From assembly GCF_046630445.1 (NCBI RefSeq), contig NC_092339.1:60217501-60281500 (forward strand): a DNA stretch of 64,000 nucleotides, given 5' to 3'. The notes under the pieces are model-generated. The model made no database searches and was not told the DNA's origin. It saw only the letters and a list, made by a program, of their open reading frames with translations. Below are positions 12,280 to 23,499 of this stretch, piece by piece. The stretch is from Rutidosis leptorrhynchoides. Taxonomy: Eukaryota > Streptophyta > Magnoliopsida > Asterales > Asteraceae. The number at the start of each line of letters is the position of its first letter. Positions within the stretch are counted from its first letter, which is position 1. The translations under genes and the position numbers were made by a program.

Positions 12280-12690
12280 GTGGAGCCATGAACCATATTT
12301 TCTCCATATTCGTACCCGCGATAGTGTTAGTTTGTTAATTTGGTTCGTTTTGGCTCAACATTTATCATTGAAGACTATTTTCGAGTCATGTTGCTTGAGG
12401 ACAAGCAAGACTCTAGTGTGGGGTGGTTTGATATTGCGCATTTCATCTATGATTTCTCTCACAATATCGATCATTATTGGGTCCGTTTGGATACGAATTG
12501 GTGTATTTTGGAAGACATTTGAGAGATTTGGGATTCGAGAGCCGGGAAGATTATTTGTATGATTCTTAGATCATTTTGAGGTATACTTTATGTTATTCTA
12601 TCGTTGGTACCTTAATATGATGCAACAAGTTGGTTTTGGGCATTTTATGGTGAAGTTTTAAGAAAGATTCAGCTCAGGTACTAAGCCGCG
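12280..12690 (+). repeat. Right arm of a 411-bp inverted repeat (truncated family F 3' end and LTR)
   Basis: Reads plus strand: pre-PPT hairpin GCTTGAGGACAAGC (about 12392-12405), PPT AGTGTGGGGTGG, then LTR start TGATATTGCGC at 12429. It stops at 12690 inside a GCCGCGGC palindrome. The ORFs in this arm mirror those of the left arm and are not genes. Confidence 0.85.
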
Positions 12691-13067
12691 ACACCCATAG
12701 TCAAAATCTATGGCACTCAAAGGTTTTTGAGATTTATCAAAAGGGTAGTATCTACTTCCTACCTTTCTTAAAACAAGCAGAAAAGCTTGTCATGTGGGAA
12801 TTATGCAACTTGGAAGTAAAGTCTTCCAAAACGAGTTTCAAATAGACCTTAGCTTGAAAGTAAAGTCTTTCAGTTTTCATAATCCGAACCACGTTCATTA
12901 CCATTGAATGTGAAATCCTACGAGTTTTTCGAAATTCATGTGTAGGTCACCTGTACCAAAACGGGTGTCAACCGTATGAATGGTGATTGGATCGTGTGGT
13001 CGAAACCGGCCCATACGCTAGATCGAAAGAAAAAATTAATTAGGGCAATCCTCATTGTTTCTCCTAA
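12691..13067 (+). repeat. Athila 3' internal fragment flanking element A
   Basis: Plus-strand non-coding sequence related to 58590-59139 and to the reverse complement of 43480-43620; shared words include GTTCATTACCATTGAA and CGGGTGTCAACCGTA. No PPT precedes the LTR at 13068, so this is a flank and not the tail of A. Confidence 0.6.
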
Positions 13068-13521
13068 TGATAATGCTAAAAACGAACATATATTTCATAG
13101 CATTATCCTTTAAGAAAGACAAGCTTTTAGTTGCAATTGTTCTATTTACAAGTGATATTCGTTTAAATAATAAAAGGTGAAGACAAAAGACAGATTTGAC
13201 GATTTGAAGACGCAAACGACCAAAAAGCTCAAAAGTACAAAGTACAATCCAAGTGGTTCAAATTATTGATGAGAAACGTCTAAAAATTACAAGAGTACAA
13301 GCCGCGGAACACAAGGTACAAGATATTAAATTATACGAAAAGTTGTTCGAAAATCCAGAACCAAGACATGAACCAACTATCAACGTACGACTCAACGGAC
13401 CGGAAATTACAAGTCGACTATGCACAAGAATATAATATAATATATAATTAATTATATATATTATATTATAAAATATTAAGCAGCCCACGTTTTGGAATCA
13501 AGTGATGAGCTGAAAACCAAA

Positions 13522-13565
13522 GCTCCGCAGTCGCGGAGCACACAGTAGTCAAATTGGCTTATAAA
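13522..13565 (+). promoter_or_regulatory. Element A LTR promoter: palindrome and TATA box 32 bp apart
   Basis: The inverted repeat GCTCCGC-AGTC-GCGGAGC (13522-13539, centre 13530.5) is followed by TATAAA (13560-13565, centre 13562.5), exactly 32 bp between centres. The equivalent site in B and C has a second palindrome another 32 bp upstream; A lacks it. Sequence around the site (GCAGCCCACGTTTTGGAATC upstream) is shared with B and C, so the positions are homologous. Confidence 0.85.
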
Positions 13566-13616
13566 AGGCCACGCATTCTGCCGAACTCCTCACCCCTTTT
13601 TTTTCTTTCTATCTAC

Positions 13617-13618
<2 letters not shown>

Positions 13619-13708
<90 letters not shown>
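13619..13708. repeat. (TA)n microsatellite
   Basis: About 90 bp of AT dinucleotides downstream of the TATA box of LTR A. The IYIYIY frame across it is an artefact. Confidence 0.95.
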
Positions 13709-13712
<4 letters not shown>

Positions 13713-14714
13713 TTTAATTTAAGTTTAATAATAATAAGGTTATAGTAGCGAATGTTTTAAGTTTGTAAGTCGAAACTCTGTCCGTGTAACACTATGCGAT
13801 TAATACTCATTGTAAGTTATGTTCAACCTTTTTAAATTAATGTCTCATATGCCGAAGTAATCATGATGTTGGACTAAATATTCAAGATGGGGTTATTGGG
13901 CTTTGGACCATAATTAGGGTTTGGATAAAAGACCGACACTTGTGAAAATTGGACTATGAGCTATTAATGGGCTTTATATTTAATTAGCTAAATGATATGT
14001 TGTTAATTTAATATAAAGGTTACAATTTGACGTATCTATATATAACCCCATACGCTTGACTGGGTACGGTGGGCGGGATATTTATAAATATGAATAATTG
14101 TTCATTTGACCGGACACGGAAATGGATTAATAGTCAATGGACTCATTAAAACATGGGTGGATTACATTCAAGGGTAATTGGTGTAATTGTTAACAAAGTA
14201 TTAAAACCTTGGATTACACGCAGTTGATAAACTGGTGTATTCATTAAACGAAGTATTAAGACCTTGTTACAGTTTGAATCCCCAATTAGTTGGGATATTT
14301 GACTTCGGGTATAAGGTTAATTTGACGAAGACTCTCGCACTTTATAATTATGACCGATGGACTATTATGGACAAAACCAGATGGACATATCGAATAATCC
14401 AGGACAAAGGACAATTAACCCTTGGTAATAAATTAAAATCAACACGTCAAACATCATGATTACGGAAGTTTAAATATGCATAATTCCTTTATTTTATATC
14501 TCATCGCACTTTTATTTACTGTCATTTTCTTTATCGTACTTTAAATTATTACACATTTGATTATCGTACTTTTATTTTATTGCACTTTTATTTATAGTAA
14601 TTTACTTTACGCTTTAAATTAAGTTATATTTAATATTTTGCATTAGGACTTAAAATCGACAAACCGGTCATTAAATGGTAAAACACCCCTTTTATAATAA
14701 TAATAATAATACTA

Positions 14715-14715
<1 letters not shown>

Positions 14716-14801
<86 letters not shown>
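14716..14801. repeat. (TA)n microsatellite
   Basis: About 86 bp of TA dinucleotides, homologous in position to 41073-41178 and 55936-55990. Confidence 0.95.
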
Positions 14802-14808
<7 letters not shown>

Positions 14809-15049
14809 CAAATATAGTTAATAAAAATATAGCGTTAAACTCAGCTAGCTCCCTGTGGAACGAACCAGACTTATTAAAAACTACATTACTCTACGATTAG
14901 GTACACTACCTATAAGTGTTGTAGCAAGGTTTAGGTATACCCATTCTATAAATAAATAAATAACTTGCGTAAATTGTATCGTACTTAAAAGTATTTTATA
15001 ACAAAAATAATAGTATTTCATACTACCCCTCGCACACATCAAGTATTTT

Positions 15050-15067
15050 TGGCGCCGCTGCTGGGGA
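15050..15067 (+). promoter_or_regulatory. Primer-binding site, tRNA-Asp (element A)
   Basis: TGGCGCCGCTGCTGGGGA lies eight bases after the LTR. It matches the complement of the 3' end of plant tRNA-Asp with two mismatches, the standard Athila primer. Confidence 0.88.
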
Positions 15068-16326
15068 CAATACACCGAAGCGAAACGCTAAATTCTAAAA
15101 AACAAAATTAGTCTATTTTTGTAAAAATATATGTTTATAAGTTCCAAATATTAAAAACAAAAATATATAAAAAAGAGAGAAATATATATCTATATTTTTT
15201 TAAGTGTTAAATTAAAAAGTTTTTATTTTTTTAGTTACAAAAACTAATAAGTAATTTTTGTTAAAATATAAGTTATACTTAAATTATATTTTCTAGAAAT
15301 TAAAATCAGAAAATAAAAAATCAAAATATAAAAATATATATTAAAACTGAACCTGCGATTTTGAACCTGAGCCTGTATATCTCCGCAGTCGCGGAGTATC
15401 TCTAGCACAAACATCCGCAGTCGTAGAGTTGTCTGACAGGTCAAACCTCAGACTGCATTAATTACGGTTTAGGGTTTTATTAATTATTATTATTATTAAT
15501 TAGCCTAATTAGGGTTTTAATTAAATAATAATTAGTTTTAGTTTTAATTAATTTTATATTTTAAGTTTTAAGTAGTTTTATTAATATATAAATTAATACT
15601 TTTATAAAATAATAATATAAAAATAATATTTCTATAAAAATAAGTAGTTTTATCATTTTTTGTTTCTTTTTATAAATTGTATATTTTAAACATATAATTC
15701 ATAATTTGTATTTTTATCTTTCGTAATTAGTTCTAAACTTAGTTTTTGACGTAGTTATTTTATATCTCTAGATTTTTAGGCTTTGCTGTAAAATCCCTTA
15801 AGTACTTTTTCTTTAGATTGAGATTTAGGTACTTTAGAATTTTGCGACGCCGTTTTGAATAAATTTTAGTGCCTAATTAAGTTATTGTCGTTTTGGATAT
15901 AGAATTCCTTTTAAGCTTTAATACCTTTAGAAGCAAGTTTTAATTTTTAGTTTTTAGACTTTTAAGTTTCAACACTTTTCTTTCTTATTATTATCTTTCG
16001 ACATTTGTTTTTTGACTTCTTATTTTTTCGACGCACTCTTTCTTTCTCATTTCTACGCTCTAGTTTTTAGGACCTAGAATTTTCTATATTTTCTTTAAAT
16101 TTCGACGAAAAATTATTTAAAGCGGTTAAATTGATAGACATCCAAAATTTTCTGGTTCGTAGTAATAGTTGGATTTGTTAGTAGCGAGTTGTGGATTTCC
16201 GATTTAAAGGGTCCTGGCTACCTGCTGCATCTATTGGCTATTCGAAACGTGGGCAAAATCAGAAAAGTCTATTAATTTGATAACTTATATAATTTTTATC
16301 TTTATAACTAATAGGATATTCAGTGA
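15068..16326 (+). other. Leader of element A
   Basis: A 1.26-kb AT-rich untranslated region between the PBS and the gag ATG. Its only conspicuous structure is the palindrome pair at 15381-15428. The short frames in it are not supported. Confidence 0.7.
15381..15428 (+). promoter_or_regulatory. Leader palindrome pair of element A
   Basis: CTCCGCAGTCGCGGAG (core centre 15388.5) is followed by a decayed copy TCCGCAGTCGTAGAG (core centre 15420.5), exactly 32 bp apart. It sits about 340 bp after the PBS, the same distance as the GCGATCGC pair in elements B and C. The downstream TGACAGGTC is shared with them. Confidence 0.8.
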
Positions 16327-18144
16327 ATGCACCGAGCAAAACGTTCACCACCTTTCATACGTTCACCACCTGTAACTCGATCAAGACATCTAGCCAATAT
16401 TGCCACCATTGATTTTTCTTTAGAATCATCATCTAGTCGAACGAGTACTCCAATTCAAATTTCCGATAATTCATTTTTTGAACCCGGCCTCACAATTGAG
16501 AACCCTGAGGATATTCAAGGACAATTCAGAGTTCTTGAACCACTAATCATTCCTCTTGAACTACAAATTATACATCCAGAGGTTGTCGAGGAAGAAACCA
16601 TTATATCAGAATCCTCTTGTGATTCAGATTCAACAAATTCAATCGTGGAAAATCAGGAACCTCTAAGTATGGAAGACCGAATGAGAGCTACATGCACTGG
16701 ACAAGGTCATGCCATTACTCAACCAGACATTAATGCGCCAGATTATGAAATCAAAGGACAAATTCTACACATGGTAACTAATCAATGCTAATTTTGTGGT
16801 ACGCCAAAAGAAGATCCAAACGAACATCTTCGAACCTTTAATAGGATTTGTACTCTATTCAAAATCAGAGAAGTTGAGGATGAACAGATCTATCTCATGT
16901 TATTTCCCTGGACTTTAAAGGGAGAAGCCAAAGATTGGTTAGAATCGTTACCTGAAGGAGCGATTGATACATGGGATGTTTTAGTTGAAAATTTTCTTAA
17001 AAGATTCTTTCCGGTATCTAAAGCCGTGAGACTTCAAAGAGAAATTGTTACGTTCGCGCAAAAGCCAAATGAAACATTATATGAGGCGTGGACAAGATTC
17101 GGAAAGTTGTTAAGAGGATGTCCTCAACATGGTTTAGACACTTATCAAATAGTACAAATATTCTACCAAGGTGTCGACGTTGCTACACGAAAAGACGTCG
17201 ACACAGCAGCTGGTGGTTCTATTATGAAGAAAACCGCAACTGAAGCTTACAAAATTATTGATAACACAGCATCCCACTCACATGAGTGGCACCAGGAAAA
17301 AGATATTCTTCGTTCATCTAAAATGGCTAGAGCCGATTCTAGCCATGACTTTGATTCCATTTCTGCAAAGTTAGATGCTTTCGAGAGACGAATGGAAAAG
17401 ATGACTAAAGATATTCACGCAATACGAATTAGTTGTGAGTAGTGTGGAGGACCACATTTGACAAAAGATTGTCTCAGTATTGACCAAACAATGGAACAAA
17501 GAGAGAATGTTTCATACATGAACCAAAGGCCTGAAAATAATTATCAGAATAATTATCAACCGCCAAGACCAAACTACAATCAAAATCAGAATTATAACCG
17601 AAATGTTTCATACAACAACCAACAAGGTCCTAGCAATCAACAAGTATCTAATAATACTTACAATCAGCAAAGACCTATTTTTTCAAATAAACCACCACAA
17701 ACCGATGATAAAAAGCCAAATTTAGAAGATATGATGTCGAAGCTAGTTAAATCTCAAACTCAATTTTTCACATCTCAGAAACAAACCAATGAACAAAATG
17801 CTCAAGTATTTAGAAATCAACAAGCTTCTATTCAAAATTTGGAACAAGAAGTGAGTAACCTAGCAAGGTTGATAGGTGAAAGAAAACCGGGGAGTCTACC
17901 TAGCGATACAAACGCTAACCCCCGAAATGAAACAGCTAAAGCCATTACCACAAGAAGTGGTATTACACTTAAACCATCGGAAATACCTGTAATTTCTGAT
18001 GACTCTACTCCTACTACACAGGCATCATAATCTGAGCAAGAGAAGGAATCAGAACCGGTAGTTGAAAAGGTTAATGAAGATAACACAGTTAAGGCTAAAC
18101 CTTATGTTAAACCATACCAACCACCACTTCCTTACCTGAGTTAA
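16327..18144 (+). pseudogene. gag: Athila gag, element A
   Basis: Frame 1 from ATG 16327 (MHRAKRSPPFIRSPPV; same start as gag of B). It encodes the capsid-type region (LMLFPWTLKGEAKDWLESLP, then WDVLVENFLKRFFP and TLYEAWTRFGKLLRGCP), a degenerate CCHC knuckle (CGGPH...KDC) and an Asn/Gln-rich linker. Premature stops are TAA 16789, TAG 17440, TAA 18028 and TAA 18142, all in one frame. The TAG at 17440 lies inside the knuckle and is also present in B, but C has CAG there. Gag would assemble the RNA-containing particle. It is non-functional as sequenced unless stops are read through. Confidence 0.9.
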
Positions 18145-18987
18145 ATGAGAAAAGAAAGACTTAAAGCCAAGCAATCCAAATTCTTGGATATGTTTAAACA
18201 AATAAATGTCAATCTTCCTTTCATTGATGTAATTTCAGGAATGCCAAGATATGCTAAATTCCTGAAAGATCTAATCACAAATAGAAGAAAAATGGAAGAA
18301 CTCTCAGATGTTACAATGAATGCTAATTATTCTGCAGTGCTGTTGAATAAGCTACCAGAAAAATTATCAGATCCAGGAAGTTTCACAATTCCATATTTTC
18401 TGGGTAGTCTTAGTTCAATAGAAGCATTGGCAGACTTAGGTGCTAGTATAAATTTAATGCCGTATTCATTATATGCTAAACTAGACCTTGGAGAATTGAA
18501 ACCAACACGAATAAGCATACAACTAGCCGATCGATCAGTAAAATATCCTAGAGGGGTAATGGAAAACATGCTAGTTAAAGTTGGTACTTTAGTATTTCCA
18601 GTAGATTTTGTTATTCTGGAGATGGAAGAAGATTCTCGAGTTCCTCTCATACTAGGAAGACCATTCTTAAACACGGCTAAAGCAATAATAGACGTGTTTG
18701 GTAAGAAATTGACCCTAAGTATAGAGGAAGAGAGTGTTACCTTTTTTGTTGATAGAGCCATGCAACAACCGCAATCTACAGATGATACATGTTATTATAT
18801 TCAAACTATAGATTCACATGCAGAATTGTTACAAGAATTTCCAGAATTACAAGGAATTGGAGAATGTTCTTTAGGAGAAGGAACTGAACCAATTGATGAA
18901 GCTGAAATATTAGCTACACTCATGGGTAATGAATACGAACCAACAACAGAAGAACTTCAAATGTTGAAAGAAGAAGACAGATATTGA
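18145..18987 (+). pseudogene. pro: Retropepsin (protease) domain of element A pol
   Basis: Same frame as gag, open for 280 residues. The active-site region is ALADLGASINLMPYSLYAKL, with DLGAS in place of the more usual DSGA. The flap and C-terminal fold follow (VIL...[18 protein letters not shown]). It would cleave the Gag-Pol precursor. It ends at TGA 18985, where B reads through with a sense codon. The domain is closely matched in B (51769-53061). A second, more divergent copy occurs after integrase at about 22130-22540. Confidence 0.9.
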
Positions 18988-19860
18988 TACAAATCATCGA
19001 TAGAAGAACCACCGATATTAGAATTAAAGCCACTTCCAACCCATTTGGAATACGCTTATTTACATGGTGAATCTGAATTACCTGTAATAATATCGTCTTC
19101 TCTTATGGAAAATGAAAAATCTCAACTCATTTCTGTGCTAAAAGCTCATAAACCAGCTATTGCATAGAAGATTCATGACATTAAAGGTATAAGTCCTTCG
19201 TATTGTACACATAAAATCCTTATGGAAGAAGGTCATAAAACATATATGCAACGCCAACGAAGACTAAATCCTAATATGCAAGATGTTGTTAAGAAAGAAA
19301 TTATTAAACTGCTAGATGCAGGTTTAATTTATCCAATCTCTGATAGTCCATGGGTAAGCCCAGTTCAATGTGGACCTAAGAAAGGTGGCATGACTGTCAT
19401 CACAAATGAAAAAGATGAGCTTATTTCTACTAGGACTGTAACAGGATGGCGTGATTGTATTGATTATAGAAAATTAAATGACGCCACCAGAAAAGATCAC
19501 TTTCTCTTATCTTTCATTGATCAAATGTTGGAAAGGTTAGCTGAGAACAGTTACTATTGTTTTCTTGACGGTTTCTCCAGATACTTTCAAATTCCAATCG
19601 CACCCGAGGACCAAGAGAAAATCACCTTCACGTGCCCTTATGGTACTTTTGCTTACAAACGCATGCCATTTGGACTTTGCAACACCCCTGCAACCTTTCA
19701 AAGGTGCATGATGGCAATTTTTCATGACATGATAGAAGAATGCATGGAAGTTTTCATGGATGACTTTTCAGTCTTCGGTGATACTTTTGAATCATGTCTA
19801 GTTAATCTTGAACGAATGCTTATTAGATGCGAGCAATCAAATCTAATTCTTAATTAGGAG
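18988..19860 (+). pseudogene. Reverse transcriptase domain, element A
   Basis: Frame 1 continues after the stop. The Athila RT core is clear: LLDAGLIYPISDSPWVSPVQ, WRDCIDYRKLN, YYCFLDGFSRYFQIPIAP, FTCPYGTFAYKRMPFGLCN, and the catalytic FMDDFSVFG (two aspartates). Premature stops at TAG 19165 and TAG 19855 fall where B has Trp codons. About 89% of residues agree with the RT of B over a 62-residue stretch compared by eye. Confidence 0.92.
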
Positions 19861-20695
19861 AAATGCCATTTCATGGTTAAAGAAGGCATCGTTCTTGGTC
19901 ATAACATTTCAAAGGAAGGAATTGAAGTGGATAGAGCTAAAGTAGATGTAATTTCTAAACTTTCACATCCCACCAATGTTAGAGGAGTTAGGAGTTTTCT
20001 AGGGCATGCCGGTTTTTACCGACGTTTCATAAAAGATTTTTCTAAAATTGCCACTCCTATGAACAAACTCCTAGAAAAAGATGCTCCATTCATCTTTTTG
20101 GATGAATACATCAAATCTTTTAATATTCTTAAAGAAAAACTCACTAATGCGCCGATCATGATAACTCCAAATCGGAATCTACCATTTGAACTCATGTGCG
20201 ATGCAAGTGATTTTGCAATGGGAGCCGTTTTAGGACAAAAGATTGAAAAACGATTTCAACCTATCTATTACGTGAGTAAGACGTTACAAGGAGCACAAAA
20301 GAATTACACAACCACTGAAAAAGAACTCCTTGCTATTGTCTTTGCTTTTGACAAATTTCGTTCATATCTCGTTCTAGCTAAAACGGTGGTCTATACTGAT
20401 CATTCTGCTCTTAGATACCTATTTTCAAAACAAGATGCTAAACCACGATTAATCCGTTGGATCTTACTCTTAAAAGAGTTCGATATTGAAATTCGAGACA
20501 AAAAAGGGAGCAAAAAATCTCGTCGCTGATCATCTTTCTCGCCTTGAAAATCCTGAATTAGAAGTTCTAAATGAATCGGCTATACAAGACAACTTTCCTG
20601 ATGAATATCTCTTAAAAATCGATTATAATGAAATTCCATGGTTTGCAGACTTTGCAAACTACTTAGTATATGGATTCCTTGAAAAAGGGTAGTCG
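19861..20695 (+). pseudogene. RNase H domain, element A
   Basis: [17 protein letters not shown] marks the RT-RNase H connection. The RNase H core follows: [36 protein letters not shown] and [13 protein letters not shown] (DEDD residues visible). Near 20505 one extra base in an A/G run shifts the frame compared with B, so the remainder ([19 protein letters not shown]) is read in frame 2. A further stop is TAG 20690. Confidence 0.9.
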
Positions 20696-21745
20696 TACCA
20701 AAAACGAAAGAAATTCTTCAGTGACATAAAACACTATTTTTGGGAAGATCCACATTTGTTTAAAAGTTGTCCCGATGGAATAATGCGCCGATGTGTATTC
20801 GGAGATGAAGCTAGTCAAATCTTAAACCATTGTCACACAGGACCAACAGGAGGGCATTATGTTCCTCAACTCATAGCAAGAAAAGTCTACGATGTTGGAT
20901 TCTATTGGCCTAAAATTTTCAAAGATGCACACCTTCTTTGTAAATCATGTGATGCATGTCAAAGGGCAGGAAAAATAAGTCAACATGATGAAATGCCACA
21001 AAATGTCATTCAAGTATGTGAAGTATTCGACGTTTGGGGTATTGACTTTATGGATCCATTTCCAAAATCTCATAATAATCTCTACATTCTCGTTGCCATT
21101 GATTATGTATCTAAATGGACGGAAGCACAAGCTCTTCCAACTAATGATGCACGAGTTGTAGTTAACTTCTTAAAACGTCTTTTTGCAAGGTTCGGAACAA
21201 CGAAAGCTTTAATAAGTGATCGGGGTACTCATTTTTGTAATAATCAACTTGAGAAAGTTCTCAAAAGATATGGAGTAATTCATAAAATCTCAACCGCTTA
21301 TCATCCACAAATAAGTGGACAAGTTAAAAACACCAATCGAGCTTTAAAACGTATTCTAGAGAAAACCGTAGGATCAAATGCGAAGGAATGGTCCAGGAAA
21401 TTGGAGGATGCACTCTGGGCTTTTAGAACAGCCTACAAAACTCCAATTGGCACCACACCTTTTAAACTCGTTTACGAAAAAGCATGTCACCTTCCAGTAG
21501 AAATTCAGCACAAATAATTTAGGGCTTTGAAGACATGTAACCTTGATTTACATGAAGCTAGACGTCTACGGTTAAGTCAGCTAAACGAATTAGAAGAATT
21601 AAGATATGATGCATATGAAAATTCATTAATCTATACGGAAAGAACAAAGAAATGGCATGATAAAAGAATCAGAAGTTCAAAAGAATTTAAGGAAGGAGAC
21701 ATAGTCCTTCTTTTCATTTCATGATTCAAGCTGTTTCCTGAAAAA
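20696..21745 (+). pseudogene. Integrase domain, element A
   Basis: Frame 2. The HHCC zinc region is present ([10 protein letters not shown]...[11 protein letters not shown]). In the catalytic core, the first Asp is in [12 protein letters not shown] and the second in [10 protein letters not shown]. The expected catalytic Glu position reads GQVKN, whereas B has GQVEN, so the Glu is replaced by Lys. Stops are TAA 21515 and TGA 21722. The integrase of A could not be active as written. Confidence 0.9.
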
Positions 21746-22912
21746 TTGAAATCAAGATGGTCTGGACCATTTATAGTCAAAAGAGTTTTCCCATACGGAA
21801 CAATAGAGTTAATAAATTCAAATGGGATTGAATTTAAAGTTAATGGTCACAGAGTTAAACATTACATACATGATCCGATGGAAGTTGACAATGAAGTCAA
21901 TCATAATTTCACCACCAAAGAAAACCCTCAGAATGAAAACATAAATATGTTTTCAACAACATGTGAAAAACAAAATTTGGAAGACGGGGAGGTTTCAAAT
22001 TGGAGTGATGAAGAAGAATTTCTATATAAACCTCCCATTCCAAGAAACGAAGAAAAATATGAACAAGAAGTTCAAGTAGAAGTAAAAGAACCAAGAAAAG
22101 AGCATCTGGAAAAGATTAACAAACCAACTCTACTTACTAAAGTAGGAGACCTAGGTGAATTTATCATTTCTTGCTTGCTTAATGATGGTGCTATGTATAA
22201 TGGACTCGCAGATTTAGGAGCAAGTGCGAATGTTATGCCTCTTTCCTTATACAAAAGATTAGGTGTGGGTAAATTAAGACCAACCAGCATAGGTATTCAA
22301 TCATTTGACCTAACCATTAAACACCCGGTTGGAATAGCCAATAATTTACTTGTTAAAGTGGGAAGTTTGACCTTTGTTGCAGATTTCATAGTTATCAATA
22401 TGGAGGAAGACATTGATATTCCTCTAATTTTAGGTCGCCCATTTTTAGCAACCACCGAGGCGTTCTTTGATGTAAGAGAAGGTAGAATGACACTTAGGGA
22501 TGGTGACAAATCGGTCACCTTTGTGAACCGAAAGTTTAAATCTCCATCAACCAAAACTGTTGAACCAATAAAAACGCCTAAGTGTGGGGAAGATGAAGAA
22601 ACATCTAATGATGACCCGATAACAAAGAACCTCGTTGTTGATACGAAATTAGATGAACCCGTTTTTAACAGTTCAACGAAGAAACTTTATAAACGGATTC
22701 AAGATGCTAGGATTAAGGGGAACTTTAAGTTATGTAACCGATTAGTATCCAATTTGTAGTCTAAAGAAAAGGCGATGTTAATTGAATTTGTGAATGTTAC
22801 AGAGGAAATCAACAAATGGCTTGAAGCAAAAGTCAGAGATATGAAAGTTGTTGATGGTCCAATTGAAGTTAATAATGAAGTTAATCAGAATTTCAATACC
22901 ACAACTGACTAA
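21746..22912 (+). pseudogene. Integrase C-terminus fused to a second retropepsin-like domain
   Basis: Frame 2 continues with the integrase C-terminal segment ([20 protein letters not shown]). At the point where the pol of B ends (HNF..., about 21900), A continues for another ~330 codons. The added part holds a complete aspartic-protease fold: [20 protein letters not shown] with [20 protein letters not shown], then [20 protein letters not shown]. This mirrors the first protease of A but is clearly diverged from it. The insert is bracketed by similar ~40-bp blocks at 21872-21916 and 22856-22902. TAG at 22757 interrupts it, and the frame ends at TAA 22910. B lacks the insert. Its role is unknown: extra processing enzyme, Gag-like linker or passenger. 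Confidence 0.85.
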
Positions 22913-22930
22913 GTGTGGGGAGATTCAAAT
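22909..22930 (+). promoter_or_regulatory. PPT-like AAGTGTGGGGAGATTC after pol
   Basis: Immediately overlaps the pol stop. B has AAGTGTGGGAAGGTTC at the same place (minus strand, plus 48850-48875). The same AAGTGTGGGAAGG word recurs on the 3' side of the env region at 44508-44525 (minus) and 58087-58101 (plus). It may be an internal polypurine tract. Confidence 0.5.
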
Positions 22931-23082
22931 GTTTTAAAGGATAATATAATGCTGTCTAGAGTTAGATTTTTCTGTTTTCGTGTAGTTCTCGAGAATGGAA
23001 TTCGATTGGTCTTTCCCTAGCAGACCCTAAAGAACTAGTCTTCTCTCTCCATTCTGAATTTTTGTTTTTTAGGTTTTACGAG

Positions 23083-23499
23083 ATGAAGAATTCCTTTGAT
23101 TTGAACCATGGTCTACTACTACATGCTATGATTACTAAACGTAATAATAACATCTTCCCGAGTGAACTAGTATCATTCATAAGAGGCAAAATGGACTAAG
23201 TGAGGAAAGAACTCAGAAAAGGTCATCATAAGACACACTTTGTTAAAGGAAAATCAAAATCCGCAACAAAAAGAAGAGCACGACACCTTGAAAGATGTCA
23301 TAAATGCGGAAAATGGTCACACGAAGGGAAATGTTTGAACAATCAAACACATTCCAATTCTGAATTCGTTACTCTATGTAGAGAAGGACCGTTCATATGT
23401 TTAGAAGAAAAATTATTGAAAAATCGAGGTTACGCTTATGTAGCAATGGAAAACCAAATCGAACGACTCTCCTATGAGTCGACTAAAGCAGGTCTCTGA
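23083..23499 (+). pseudogene. Zinc-knuckle ORF between pol and env region, element A
   Basis: A 138-codon frame from ATG 23083 to TGA 23497, broken once by TAA at 23197. It contains one CCHC knuckle, CHKCGKWSHEGKC, after a basic stretch (KGKSKSATKRRARHLERC). The C-terminal half (FVTLCREGPFICLEEKLLKN) is unfamiliar. The intact copy in B (48279-48695) is about 91% identical. It is separate from gag and pol. The knuckle and basic patch suggest binding to RNA or single-stranded DNA; the function is not known to me. Confidence 0.75.

Larger units (their letters stand above)
13068..15041 (+). repeat. 5' LTR of element A
   Basis: Starts TGATAATGC, ends CACATCA, 1974 bp. It is collinear with the minus-strand LTRs at 40841-42898 and 55703-57772. 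Two (TA)n tracts (13619-13708 and 14716-14801) sit at the same relative positions as those in the other two LTRs. Confidence 0.9.

Noticed and set aside
11837-12562. Matching ORFs on opposite strands (11837-12019 and 12340-12522)
   Set aside because: Mirror images from the 411-bp inverted repeat over a noncoding PPT/LTR region.
13554-13745. Long Ile-Tyr repeat ORFs here and at 42339-42548, 57235-57426 and 57272-57574
   Set aside because: They are translations of (TA)n microsatellites, not proteins.
13068-15041. LTR of A as a 3' LTR for the fragment at 12691-13067
   Set aside because: The left side lacks the GCTTGAGGACAAGC hairpin and polypurine tract seen at genuine 3' LTR borders.
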